A stretch of 64,000 bases of DNA from contig UQGG01000026.1 of NCBI GenBank assembly GCA_900540475.1, positions 29,558-93,557 on the forward strand, written 5' to 3'. Shown one piece after another: positions 34,187 through 42,799 of the stretch. Made by a program: the position numbers and the translations under genes. The notes under the pieces were generated by a model. The model did not search any database and was not told the origin of the DNA. It worked only from the letters and a program-made list of their open reading frames with translations. Each line of letters starts with the position of its first letter. Within the stretch, counting starts at the first letter, position 1. The DNA is from an uncultured Robinsoniella sp. GTDB taxonomy: Bacteria > Bacillota > Clostridia > Lachnospirales > Lachnospiraceae.

Positions 34187-34822
34187 TTGAGTGAACACTA
34201 TCCTTTTGTAAATTATCCCCTGCCATACAGCTACAGTGCTTTGGAGCCTTATATCGACGAAAGAACCATGCACCTTCACCATGACCGGCATTTACAGACT
34301 TATGTAGACAATTTAAATAATATTCTAAAGACCCAGCCTCAGCTGCAGAATCTGACATTGGAACAGCTTATTCTGCGTGCTCCAGCTCTTCCTGCAAATA
34401 TCAGAACGCCGCTGCTAAATAACGCAGGCGGTGTCTATAACCATCGGTTTTACTTTGACAACATGGCCAGCCCCAGCATTGACAGGCCTTTGGGGGCATT
34501 TGCATTTTACCTGAACCAGGCTTTTGGTAACTTTCAGAATTTTGAAGACCAGTTTGCTGCCGCCGCCATGTCCGTCTTCGGCTCCGGATATGCCTGGCTG
34601 GTTGCAGACCGTGACGGAACACTAAAAATCATTACTACTGCCAACCAGGACACACCGCTGCCCCTGCATCTGCATCCTCTGCTCAACCTGGATGTCTGGG
34701 AACATGCCTATTATTTAAAACACTATAACAATCGTTCAGCCTATATTCATGACTGGTTCCACCTGGTGAACTGGAAATCAGTAGCCCAGAATTATCTAGC
34801 TTTTATTAATGGTTATACCTGA
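34187..34822 (+). CDS. sodA: Iron/manganese superoxide dismutase
   Basis: 211 aa. The two-domain Fe/Mn SOD fold is seen with metal ligands His in MHLHHDRHLQTYV, His in GGVYNHRFYF, and Asp/His in NLDVWEHAYYLKHYNN. The usual GGHxNHxFFW reads GGVYNHRFYF, which changes a conserved residue near the site. It removes superoxide. A TTG start is used, with AAGGA about 9 nt upstream. Confidence 0.88.
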   Translation: MSEHYPFVNYPLPYSYSALEPYIDERTMHLHHDRHLQTYVDNLNNILKTQPQLQNLTLEQLILRAPALPANIRTPLLNNAGGVYNHRFYFDNMASPSIDRPLGAFAFYLNQAFGNFQNFEDQFAAAAMSVFGSGYAWLVADRDGTLKIITTANQDTPLPLHLHPLLNLDVWEHAYYLKHYNNRSAYIHDWFHLVNWKSVAQNYLAFINGYT

Positions 34823-34824
34823 TT

Positions 34825-34868
34825 AAAAAATGGGAGAATGCAGGAATTTCAAATTCCCAATTCTCCCA
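34825..34868 (-). terminator. Terminator for the P-type ATPase gene
   Basis: TGGGAGAAT (34831-34839) pairs with ATTCTCCCA (34860-34868), with an inner GGAATT/AATTCC pair. On the minus strand a six-T run follows. It stands between the convergent SOD and ATPase genes and may serve both. Confidence 0.75.
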
Positions 34869-34876
34869 TCTAACAT

Positions 34877-37528
34877 CTATCTTCTATTCAAAATCACTCT
34901 TTTAATTAATTTCGCAATCTCTGATACCAGAATTACACTGAAAGCAACCACAATAATTTTACACCACATCAGGAAACTTAAAGGAACCGTTCCAAAGAAA
35001 GCACCGCCAAATTGGGTAATGATTACCTGCAGTGCAAAAGTCAGTGCAAAAACACCCAGCATCAGCCTGTTTGATGCCAGATTACAAAATATACTGGTAT
35101 CAGAAAGCTCCCGGCTGTTGAAAGCATTAAACAACTGAAAGACTACAAACAGGGTAAACAAAATGGTGGGCAGTTCTTTTTCCGCTCCACCCATAAAGTT
35201 AAACCAGTGCTGCGCCATAAACACAATTGAAATGTACAACCCGTTTATGACAATTCTTGACAGCATGCTTTTTGAAACAATACTGGTATTTCTCCTGGTT
35301 GGCTGTTGTTTCATTAAATCACCGCGGATGGGTTCCAGTCCCAGGGTAAGTGCGGGCGGTCCATCCATGATAATATTGATCCAAAGCAGCTGAAGCGCGG
35401 AAAACGGAGCGGCAAATCCTGCTATAATGGAAGCCAGAACGACAATAACGCTGGATAAATTAACCGTAAGCTGAAACTGGATAAATCGCTGGAAATTCTC
35501 ATAGATCCCTCTTCCCCACTGAACCGCCTTCACAATCGTGGAAAAGCTGTCGTCCAGCAGTACAATATCACTTGCTTCTTTCGATACTTCTGTTCCTGAG
35601 ATACCCATGGCTATTCCAACGTCTGCATTCTTAATGGCAGGTGCATCATTGATTCCGTCCCCGGTTACGGCTACCACATCGCCTCTGGATTTCAGGGCTT
35701 TTACTACGCGCATTTTAACCGTTGGCGTACTTCTGGCAATAACCCGTATTCTCGGCAGTGTTTCCGCCAGCTGTTCTTCGCTCATGCTCTCTAATACTTT
35801 GGCCTCCACCGCTATATGGTCGTCATCCAGCAGCTGCAGTTCCTTTGCAATGGCGGATGCCGTGATAATATTGTCCCCCGTGAGCATTTTCACATCAATT
35901 CCAGCCTTGCGGCATTTATCAACAGCTGTACAGACATCTTTTCTCAGCGGGTCTGTAATTGCACAAAATCCGTCAAAATGCAGCCCGTCTTCCAGTTTCT
36001 CACGCTCCTGTTCAAAATCGGCAATCTGCTCCGTATACTCTCTATGGGCAAAAGCAATTACCCGGAAAGCTTTGCTCTCATACTCAAACATCATTTCCTG
36101 GGCTTTTTCCTTTTCCCACTTTGTAAGCGCGCACATTTCCAGGATTTTTTCCGGACTTCCTTTGGAATAAATATGATATCCGCCGGCATCCTGCTGGATC
36201 GTTGTCATGTTCTTCGTTTCGGAAGAAAAAGGAAATACATATGCAATCCGGAAGCTGTTTCGTATATCCCTGTAATTACCGATTACCTTATTTGCCGCAA
36301 CCAGCAGCGCACACTCCGTAGGATTTCCGATAAAATGATTCTCTCCCTCTCCACACCTGATATCAGCCGTACTGTTCAGACAGAAATTCCGGATCAGATG
36401 AACATCTTTGACCTGGTCGGGATAAACCATATCCCTGCCCTGACAGACCTTTGTAACAGTCATGCGGTTTTCAGTCAGGGTCCCGGTCTTATCTGAGCAG
36501 ATCACATTGATACAGCCAACAGTCTCGCAGGCAATCATTTTTTTAACCAATGCGTTCTGTTTGGACATTTTAATAATATTAATGGAAAGAGATACTGCAA
36601 CTATAGTTGGCAGGCCCTCCGGCACTGCTGCTACAATCAAAACAATGCTGGTGATAAAAGCTTCGGAAATGGTCTCCCAGGTAGCCGTCCCATGGAGGGT
36701 AAATAAGAATACCTGGAGCAAAAATACCACCGCTGCGGCAGCCGCACCCAAAATCGTTATCTTTTTCCCAAGTGCCGCTAATTTTTCCTGCAGGGGTGTA
36801 CTTGTTTTATCCTCTGCTGAAAGTTCCGCTGCAATCTTGCCAAACTCTGTCTCGCCGCCTACTCCGGTTACCGCCATTTTTCCCGTACCGCTGGTAATGA
36901 AGCAGCCTGAGTAAACCATATTTACTCTTTCCGCAACGGGAGTCTTTTCATCCTTAAGGATTACCCACTCATCTTTCTCCGCCGGAAGACTTTCTCCCGT
37001 AAGCGCAGATTCATCTGCATGAAGAGAGTTGCTCTCAAGCAAACGTCCATCAGCCGGAATCCGGTCTCCTGTTGACAGGCATATGATGTCACCTGCCACA
37101 ATATCCTTTTGACAGACCAGGGCGGCCTCCCCGTTCCTGATGACTTTCACCATGGTATCGTCTGTGATTTTACTTAATTCCTCAAACGCCTTGGCACTGC
37201 GCCCTTCCATTATGACAGTGATCACTACTGATAATGAAATTGCGGCAAAAATGCCAACACACTCCAGGTAATCCGCTTCCCCTCCGGTGACTGCTCTTGA
37301 GACATTCACTCCCAGCGTAATAAATCCAGCCAGGATCAACATGATAATCATTGGTTCTTTTGCCGCATCCCAGATTCTCCTTCCCAAAGAAACCGGTTTT
37401 TCTTTCTTCAGGATATTGGCACCATTTTTTCTCCGGCTTTCTTCAACCTGCTTTGACGTGAGTCCTTTGTCAACATTACTTTGAAAATACTGTACCACTT
37501 TGTCTTTCGGCTCCAGATAATATTTCAT
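34877..37528 (-). CDS. P-type cation ATPase (Ca2+/Mn2+ type)
   Basis: 883 aa. It has the SERCA/PMR1 features: A-domain TGES (LTGESLPAEKD), PEGLPTIVAVSLS in the fourth membrane helix, the phosphorylated Asp in CSDKTGTLTENRM, the TGDGINDAPAIK hinge and a sixth helix with WINIIMDGPPALTLG. It exports divalent cations. The family alone does not tell Ca2+ from Mn2+, but the riboswitch upstream argues for Mn2+. The start at 37528 follows AAGGAGG at 8 nt. Confidence 0.88.
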   Translation of the reverse strand: MKYYLEPKDKVVQYFQSNVDKGLTSKQVEESRRKNGANILKKEKPVSLGRRIWDAAKEPMIIMLILAGFITLGVNVSRAVTGGEADYLECVGIFAAISLSVVITVIMEGRSAKAFEELSKITDDTMVKVIRNGEAALVCQKDIVAGDIICLSTGDRIPADGRLLESNSLHADESALTGESLPAEKDEWVILKDEKTPVAERVNMVYSGCFITSGTGKMAVTGVGGETEFGKIAAELSAEDKTSTPLQEKLAALGKKITILGAAAAAVVFLLQVFLFTLHGTATWETISEAFITSIVLIVAAVPEGLPTIVAVSLSINIIKMSKQNALVKKMIACETVGCINVICSDKTGTLTENRMTVTKVCQGRDMVYPDQVKDVHLIRNFCLNSTADIRCGEGENHFIGNPTECALLVAANKVIGNYRDIRNSFRIAYVFPFSSETKNMTTIQQDAGGYHIYSKGSPEKILEMCALTKWEKEKAQEMMFEYESKAFRVIAFAHREYTEQIADFEQEREKLEDGLHFDGFCAITDPLRKDVCTAVDKCRKAGIDVKMLTGDNIITASAIAKELQLLDDDHIAVEAKVLESMSEEQLAETLPRIRVIARSTPTVKMRVVKALKSRGDVVAVTGDGINDAPAIKNADVGIAMGISGTEVSKEASDIVLLDDSFSTIVKAVQWGRGIYENFQRFIQFQLTVNLSSVIVVLASIIAGFAAPFSALQLLWINIIMDGPPALTLGLEPIRGDLMKQQPTRRNTSIVSKSMLSRIVINGLYISIVFMAQHWFNFMGGAEKELPTILFTLFVVFQLFNAFNSRELSDTSIFCNLASNRLMLGVFALTFALQVIITQFGGAFFGTVPLSFLMWCKIIVVAFSVILVSEIAKLIKRVILNRR

Positions 37529-37557
37529 ATCTTTTTCCTCCTTTTTGTTTTGCAATC

Positions 37558-37596
37558 AAAAAGACCCAGGTACAGCACTTAAGCTATACATGGGTC
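37558..37596 (-). terminator. Second leader terminator before the ATPase gene
   Basis: GACCCA and TGGGTC pair (stem 37563-37596, with inner GTAC/GTA pairs) followed on the minus strand by five T. It follows another terminator without a gene between, 30 bp before the ATPase ATG. Confidence 0.7.
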
Positions 37597-37637
37597 AAAA
37601 AAAGACGCATGTATAGTGTAAGTCCTATACATGAGTC
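37597..37637 (-). terminator. First leader terminator (riboswitch expression platform)
   Basis: GACTCATGTATAG and CTATACATGCGTC form a 13-bp stem (minus strand) followed by seven T. Its left arm contains CTCATG, which also pairs with CGTGAG to close the riboswitch aptamer, so the two structures exclude each other. Confidence 0.75.
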
Positions 37638-37719
37638 TCATTATTTAAGGCAAGCCAGACCAAATGGTCAGTATGTTGACTTGACACGTACCTTGCGATA
37701 CGCCAACTACTCCCTCACG
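37630..37719 (-). promoter_or_regulatory. yybP-ykoY (manganese) riboswitch aptamer
   Basis: The minus strand has the two hallmark loops: GGGAGTAG just inside the closing stem, and TGAGAC at the other side. CGTGAG (37714-37719) pairs with CTCATG (37630-37635) to close the domain, with two internal arms in between (TTGGCGTATCGCAAGGTAC; GACCATTTGGTC). The class binds Mn2+ and usually switches genes on. Position upstream of a P-type ATPase matches known examples. Confidence 0.75.
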
Positions 37720-37737
37720 GGTTTTTCAATTGATGCT

Positions 37738-37766
37738 ATTCTATCATTAAGGTGGGAGGATGTCAA
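37738..37766 (-). promoter_or_regulatory. Promoter of the riboswitch-ATPase transcript
   Basis: TTGACA (minus strand, 37761-37766), 17-bp spacer, TAGAAT (37738-37743), just upstream of the aptamer. Confidence 0.75.
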
Positions 37767-37840
37767 TTACTTTTTGTAATGGACAATCTTCTTGTAAATA
37801 CCGCTTACGAATCCGGCAAAATAACGGGTGATGCATAATT

Positions 37841-37880
37841 AAAATGCCGATCCATGGAAACACTTCCTGTGGATCGGCAT
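37841..37880 (-). terminator. Terminator of the methyl-transfer operon
   Basis: ATGCCGATCCA (37844-37854) and TGGATCGGCAT (37870-37880) pair perfectly; a TTTTAATT tract follows on the minus strand. It closes the five-gene operon that begins near 42600. Confidence 0.75.
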
Positions 37881-37888
37881 CTTCCGGG

Positions 37889-39253
37889 TTACATATTATT
37901 TCCCAGCTTACTATGAATTTCTGCCATCTTCTTCTCCGATAATGGATAAGCAATTACCAGAATAGCTGCGGCCAGCAGCATAAGTCCCGGAATCAGCAGA
38001 ATAATATTCTGCAGGCTCACAAGCTGTGATCCCTCCAGCGCTGCGCCGGCAACGTATCCCATGCTGGACAGCAGCCAATTGATCATGCCGCTTGATATGG
38101 CAATACCGAGCTGAATGGGGAATACATACAGGGACATAATAAATCCCGTTGCATTCAGACCTGTTTTAGCCTGATAATACAGAGATGAATTAACAAACTG
38201 AATCGGTCCTGCACATGCGTTTAAGGACATGCCAAAATAGATCAGTACAAAGCCAACACCAAACATCATAACACTTGGCGGCATAAAGCGTGGCAGCAGA
38301 GCACCCACTACATAAAATACCAGTGCCAGGATATCTGCATTTTTGGACCCCGCTTTTTTAATAATAACCGGCGCAATCAGACTGGAACCAAGCGCTACCA
38401 CAGATGCAATTGTCATGGTTACTGTTATCGCGCTGAAATCGTTTAATATGTACTGATAATAGTAAGCAAAGGTGGAAATAAAAATCATAAACGCTGTGAA
38501 TTTTAAAGTCTCTGATAAAAGCATGAAAATCAACGGAGGATTTTTCATTACACAATCCAGCATTTGTTTTGCAGACATTTTTGATTTTTTAATTTCGTCC
38601 GGCACTTTTCCTTTTACATCGTAGATATCGTGTGCTTTCCCGGACCATGCCGTTGCCAGATATCCAAGTGCTGCCAGTATTGCAATCAGAATTGCCGTAT
38701 ACTGATAGCCCTTTGCCTGATTTTCTCCGCCAATGAGCAATACCAGCGGTAAGAATGTAGCCGAGAACAAAATCTTGGCGATATCCTGATACTGGGAGCG
38801 GCGTGTAGAAAGCCTTCTCTGCTGGGAAGGGTCCTTACTGATTACATTCATCAGGGACATCTGGGCATTACCGCACAAGCTGCTTGCACCGGATGAAATC
38901 GTATATGCCAGTGAATAAAATACGGCGAGAAATACACCGGAGCCGGTAAACTTAGTAAATGACAATATGGTAAATACAAGGGACAGTGGAACCCCGATAA
39001 ATATCCACATCCGATATTTGCCGAATCTGGAATGCCCGTTTTGGACCATCGCTCCCAGAAGCGGTACAATAATTACAAACAGAAGACGCACAACAAAGCT
39101 GGCGGTGCCGAATACATCGGTTGGAACCAGGGCAATATCCGTCACATAATAATTAAAATAACTGTTTACCAGGCTATAATACAGACTGGCGGTCAGAGTA
39201 CCAACGGCAAATGCGCTGACAGTCAATTCGGGTAATCGTTTTTCATTACTCAT
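37889..39253 (-). CDS. GPH-family (MelB-like) sugar/cation symporter
   Basis: 454 aa with 12 predicted membrane helices. GPH features include NSYFNYYVTDIALVP near the N-terminus and the helix 2-3 loop QNGHSRFGKYRMWI with R-x-G-K-x-R. Family members import glycosides, pentosides and hexuronides with Na+ or H+. It is the last gene of the operon led by the corrinoid protein, so it probably brings in the methylated substrate. It resembles the other GPH gene at 44069. Confidence 0.85.
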   Translation of the reverse strand: MSNEKRLPELTVSAFAVGTLTASLYYSLVNSYFNYYVTDIALVPTDVFGTASFVVRLLFVIIVPLLGAMVQNGHSRFGKYRMWIFIGVPLSLVFTILSFTKFTGSGVFLAVFYSLAYTISSGASSLCGNAQMSLMNVISKDPSQQRRLSTRRSQYQDIAKILFSATFLPLVLLIGGENQAKGYQYTAILIAILAALGYLATAWSGKAHDIYDVKGKVPDEIKKSKMSAKQMLDCVMKNPPLIFMLLSETLKFTAFMIFISTFAYYYQYILNDFSAITVTMTIASVVALGSSLIAPVIIKKAGSKNADILALVFYVVGALLPRFMPPSVMMFGVGFVLIYFGMSLNACAGPIQFVNSSLYYQAKTGLNATGFIMSLYVFPIQLGIAISSGMINWLLSSMGYVAGAALEGSQLVSLQNIILLIPGLMLLAAAILVIAYPLSEKKMAEIHSKLGNNM

Positions 39254-39290
39254 CTTGAGATCCTCCTCTCAATATTACAATGTATTCTTA

Positions 39291-40460
39291 CTACAAAGCC
39301 AATTTTAAAATCTGGTAAATATCCTCTTCCTGTAAAGGAAATGCCATTCCAACTGACGAAGATCCTATCATTGCTTTCTCCGCCATGGTACGCAGGTTTT
39401 CTTCCCCGATCCCCGCCTCCCTTAAGTGAGTGGGCAGGTTCATTTCCCTGTAAAACTCTTCTAACTTTTTAACCCCTCTTTTTATTGTCCATTCTTTTTC
39501 AGGGGCGGCATAATCTACGTCAAAAACCCGCTGTGCAAACTGTACGAACCGGTCCGGATCTCTTTTCCAGACATAATTTATCCATGCGGGGAATATGATG
39601 GCAAGTCCTGCACCATGGGCAATATCATAGATACCGCTGATCTCGTGTTCAATATTATGGCTGCCCCAGTCTCCCACACGTCCTGCCATAAGCATTCCAT
39701 TGTTCGTTATATTTGCCGCCTGGTATAGCTCGGCACGGATATCATAGTTATCCGGATATTCCAGTGCCAGGGGTCCAAAATGAATTACCGTTTTCATGGC
39801 AGCTTCTAAGAGCCGGTCTGTTAAGTCCACATTCTGCGTATTTGTAAAATAAGCCTCCATCAGATGAGCAAGTATATCCGCTGTCCCGCAGGCGGTCTGG
39901 TAAGGAGGCAGGGAATAACTCATTTCCGGATTCAGCATAGCGAACCTGGGGATGATACAATCCGAGAACAAACTGCGCTTTAATCCCGTTTCTTCATTTG
40001 TCAAAACTGCGCAGTTAGATGATTCAGATCCCGTTGCCGGCAGAGTCAGAAGCACGCCGCATGGCAGTGCATCTGTGATAAATCTTGTAAACGTCCCAAA
40101 ATACTCCCAGATATCTCCTTCGCATTTTACTCCTGCTGCTATGCTTTTCGCCGTATCGATTGCAGAGCCTCCTCCAATCGCCAGCACAAAACCAATATCG
40201 TGCTCCCTGCACAGTTCAATTCCCTCACGTACCTGCTTAAGCCTGGGGTTTGGAACAATATGATCCTGATCGTAATAAGTGATTCCGTTCTCCGACAGGG
40301 ATGATACAACACGGTCGTACAGACCGTTTTCCTTTATAAACGGTCCGCCCAATACAATAAGAACACGCTTTGCATATCCTGCGATTTCTTTTCCGATCTC
40401 CTGCTCGCAACCTTTTCCGAATATAATTTTACCCGGATTGTGGTAAACATAATTTATCAT
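39291..40460 (-). CDS. Iron-containing alcohol dehydrogenase
   Basis: 389 aa. NAD(P) binding GGGSAIDTAK (residue about 97) and the metal region TADILAHLMEAYF, GSHNIEHEISGIYDIAHG give ligands Asp and three His. It resembles the YqhD/butanol-type branch. It interconverts an alcohol and an aldehyde or ketone, probably part of catabolism of the substrate or its demethylated product. It lies between the GPH transporter and a 58-aa gene in the operon. Confidence 0.88.
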   Translation of the reverse strand: MINYVYHNPGKIIFGKGCEQEIGKEIAGYAKRVLIVLGGPFIKENGLYDRVVSSLSENGITYYDQDHIVPNPRLKQVREGIELCREHDIGFVLAIGGGSAIDTAKSIAAGVKCEGDIWEYFGTFTRFITDALPCGVLLTLPATGSESSNCAVLTNEETGLKRSLFSDCIIPRFAMLNPEMSYSLPPYQTACGTADILAHLMEAYFTNTQNVDLTDRLLEAAMKTVIHFGPLALEYPDNYDIRAELYQAANITNNGMLMAGRVGDWGSHNIEHEISGIYDIAHGAGLAIIFPAWINYVWKRDPDRFVQFAQRVFDVDYAAPEKEWTIKRGVKKLEEFYREMNLPTHLREAGIGEENLRTMAEKAMIGSSSVGMAFPLQEEDIYQILKLAL

Positions 40461-40511
40461 GACAAATCCTCCTTCCCGTTCCTGCCGTCATGACCTCTCA
40501 GACTTCACACG

Positions 40512-40688
40512 TTAACGCCTGCCCAGATTATCAAGCAGCCCCATCATGAACCTGCGCCTGGCTTCCGTATCCTCCGGCAGAAAATCCAGATGCTTTAAAA
40601 GTTCATTAAAACCTTCCGGATAAGTAGTATAGTCAACCTTTTTTTCTTCATTGCTGTTTTCATTTCTGTTTTCATTTTCCGTTGCCAT
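40512..40688 (-). CDS. 58-aa protein in the methyl-transfer operon
   Basis: Begins MATENENRNENSNEEKKVDY and continues with TTYPEGFNELLKHLDFLPED and a basic C-terminal helix ending NLGRR. AGGAGG lies 7 nt before the ATG and the gene is 15 bp from the methyltransferase stop. It is too short for most gene callers. No family recognised; possibly a small partner of the methyltransferase or corrinoid protein. Confidence 0.65.
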   Translation of the reverse strand: MATENENRNENSNEEKKVDYTTYPEGFNELLKHLDFLPEDTEARRRFMMGLLDNLGRR

Positions 40689-40703
40689 CTTTATTCCTCC
40701 TCA

Positions 40704-41879
40704 TCATGGGCGGTATTCGCGGACAAAATCGCAAACAGCCAAAAGATTTTCGGGATCTGCATCTTTGCGGTAAGACATCATCTTATCCTGGCTCATAATA
40801 AAGCCTCCTTCGCTTCCCAGTTCATCGCACAGCCGCTTCGCATAATCAAGGCATTGCTGTTTCGTTCCGCTGCCCAGCAGGCTTGCCTTCATTCCTCCTA
40901 TCACGCAGACATTTGGCAGTGCCTTACGCAGTTCAAAGATATCGTCCTGTTCTACCAGCATACAGATATGCCCCTTGGGGTAATCCTGGAAATACTCCGC
41001 AAACCTTAAAATACTACCCTCCACAAAAAGATAAATCGTCTTATCTTTTGCCACAATTCCATCTATCAGCCTCTTAAGCGGCGGCCAGTAAAACATTTCC
41101 CACTGTTTCCGGTTGAGGATGGTATGTGCCAGCAATGCGGTTAAAGCATCAAAACAGTAATCCGGATGACTGCCCGGCGTGTCATTTAACACATTTTCAA
41201 TTACGGGATCAGCGCTGATGCGGTCAAGTGCCTCACATGCAGCCAGAACTCTCTGGGGATCCTTTCTCATGTCAATGGATAAGCCTTTAATTCCTCGAAG
41301 CCCTGTAAACAGATACTCGATACCCAGAGACATAAAACCATTAAACGGACAGATCAGATTTGGAACGCCATATACATTAGCCAGCTCATCATTCCTTTTT
41401 AAGGATTCGTCAAAGAATATTTTCTGCTCCCATGCACATTGCCGCATCAGTGCCGGATCCATATCCGGTCTGAATTTTTCAAACTTTCTGGGCAGTACCT
41501 TTTCCCAGATAAACTTGGTTGGATCCGCAATCAGTTCCGGATACTCCTCCGTATAAAACAGGGTAAAATCCTTAATGGCAAAGATCTCCCGCTCATCGTC
41601 TATGGTATACAAAGATGTCCCCAGTGTCTCCACAACTCTCTGTGGATTCCTGATTCCCGTTTCCTGATAGCCGTCAAAACCGTATTTTTCATGAAATTTC
41701 ATAACGACATCCCGCATGATTTCATAGTCATGAGTTGCTTGTGTAAAGGTATAACCTGCATCCAGGATCTGCCATGTCCAGAAATTCGCTATGTGGGGAA
41801 CCCTTTCCGGCTTCTGCTCCATACGGATTGCATCATGAAACAATTTGATTCGATATTTTTTTAACTCTTCTTGCGTCAT
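40704..41879 (-). CDS. URO-D-superfamily corrinoid methyltransferase
   Basis: 391 aa. The uroporphyrinogen decarboxylase-like barrel is visible (residues 30-385, with KRVPHIANFWTW-like start, a GIKGLSIDMRKDP segment, and a GGMKASLLGSGT end). In MtaA-type members a H-x-C-G zinc site follows strand 6; here that position reads LFVEGS, so the zinc site is missing or moved. It follows the corrinoid protein by 17 bp and should transfer the methyl group of an unknown substrate to it. Confidence 0.75.
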   Translation of the reverse strand: MTQEELKKYRIKLFHDAIRMEQKPERVPHIANFWTWQILDAGYTFTQATHDYEIMRDVVMKFHEKYGFDGYQETGIRNPQRVVETLGTSLYTIDDEREIFAIKDFTLFYTEEYPELIADPTKFIWEKVLPRKFEKFRPDMDPALMRQCAWEQKIFFDESLKRNDELANVYGVPNLICPFNGFMSLGIEYLFTGLRGIKGLSIDMRKDPQRVLAACEALDRISADPVIENVLNDTPGSHPDYCFDALTALLAHTILNRKQWEMFYWPPLKRLIDGIVAKDKTIYLFVEGSILRFAEYFQDYPKGHICMLVEQDDIFELRKALPNVCVIGGMKASLLGSGTKQQCLDYAKRLCDELGSEGGFIMSQDKMMSYRKDADPENLLAVCDFVREYRP

Positions 41880-41896
41880 GCCAATTCCTCCTCACC

Positions 41897-42541
41897 TTAT
41901 TGGTAGACTTCCTCTGCCCATTTCCTGCAGATTTCAACAGATTCTGCTGCATTGATGCTCCAGGCATCCGCACCTACCAGTTCACAATACTCGGCTGTAA
42001 CAGGTGCTCCTCCTATAATCACCTTTATGTCATCCCGCATTCCCTCGGCAGCCAGCGCTTCAACCGTCTTCTTCATAGACTCAATGGCAAGGGTAAGAAC
42101 ACCGGATAGTCCAAGAATCCTTGCCTTAGACTCTTTTAATGCCTCAATAATAGTCTCCGGCGCCACATCAATTCCAAGGTCAATCACTTCAAATCCTGCC
42201 GTTTCGAACATACATTTCACAATATTTTTTCCAATATCGTGAAGGTCATCTTTCACTGTACAGAATACAAGTTTGCCCAGTTTTCCGCTGATATCACCCG
42301 CAATAAAAGGTTTTAGCCGGGCAAATGCATCCGACATTAGATCGCCGGAATAAATCAGGTCACCCACAAAATATTCGTTGCTTTCAAACCTCTTTCCTAC
42401 AATTGCCAGACCATCCTGGCATGCCTTTACTGCTGCTTCTGAATCTACATTTTCTTCCTTTGTGATCAGATCCAGCTGCTCAAATACCGCATCTTCATCC
42501 AGATCTCCCAACGCCTGGGTAAGTTTTGCATAATCGATCAT
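41897..42541 (-). CDS. Corrinoid protein (MtaC/MtbC-like)
   Basis: 214 aa. The N-terminal helical cap (residues 1-85) and the B12-binding Rossmann domain are both seen. The base-off cobalamin signature D-x-H-x-x-G is TVKDDLHDIGKNIV (His about 106), with the SGVLTLAIESM and GGAPVTAEYCELVGADAWS segments in place. It carries a methyl group between methyltransferases. It is first gene of its operon, behind a strong promoter with an operator across the start site. Confidence 0.92.
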   Translation of the reverse strand: MIDYAKLTQALGDLDEDAVFEQLDLITKEENVDSEAAVKACQDGLAIVGKRFESNEYFVGDLIYSGDLMSDAFARLKPFIAGDISGKLGKLVFCTVKDDLHDIGKNIVKCMFETAGFEVIDLGIDVAPETIIEALKESKARILGLSGVLTLAIESMKKTVEALAAEGMRDDIKVIIGGAPVTAEYCELVGADAWSINAAESVEICRKWAEEVYQ

Positions 42542-42584
42542 TTGCCTTTATCCTCCTAACATTGTATTGACGAAAAACAAAGCC

Positions 42585-42602
42585 AACTTGTATTTACAAG
42601 TT
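42585..42602. promoter_or_regulatory. Operator palindrome of the corrinoid operon
   Basis: AACTTGTATTTACAAGTT, a perfect 18-bp palindrome apart from the central pair, extended by AAGC/GCTT arms (42580-42607). It is the HutC/GntR type (ACTTGT-N4-ACAAGT). It begins right after the -10 box of the corrinoid operon, so a bound repressor would block the start. The same site occurs at 43986. Confidence 0.8.
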
Positions 42603-42608
42603 AGCTTT

Positions 42609-42637
42609 ATCATAATGGAACCTCGTCATATTGTCAA
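42609..42637 (-). promoter_or_regulatory. Promoter of the corrinoid operon
   Basis: TTGACA (minus strand, 42632-42637), 17-bp spacer, TATGAT (42609-42614), followed within two bases by the operator palindrome. Confidence 0.8.
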
Positions 42638-42717
42638 TGATTTATGTAATATACAAATACGATTTATAAGTATTGCACAAAATTAGCTGTCTATTTTTAA
42701 GCTTATTTCTGATTTTT

Positions 42718-42777
42718 CAGACAGGCTCATTTCAGACAGGTCCGTCTCAGACAATCCCTTCTCAGACAGGTCCGCCA
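42718..42777. repeat. Four 15-bp tandem repeats
   Basis: CAGACAGG-type units start at 42718, 42733, 42748 and 42763, exactly 15 bp apart. The units differ in the last seven bases. They lie between the threonine aldolase stop (42800) and the corrinoid promoter. No gene is evident; the 42542-42799 gap holds this and the promoter. Confidence 0.75.
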
Positions 42778-42799
42778 AAGCAGCTCTCCAAACCAAAGG

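Noticed and set aside
37747..37953. Open frame of 68 codons on the minus strand
   Set aside because: It overlaps the end of the GPH transporter gene, its terminator and the riboswitch promoter; composition is unlike a protein.
42718..42777. Possible CRISPR array
   Set aside because: Units are only 15 bp with no spacer of normal length and no cas genes anywhere in the window.
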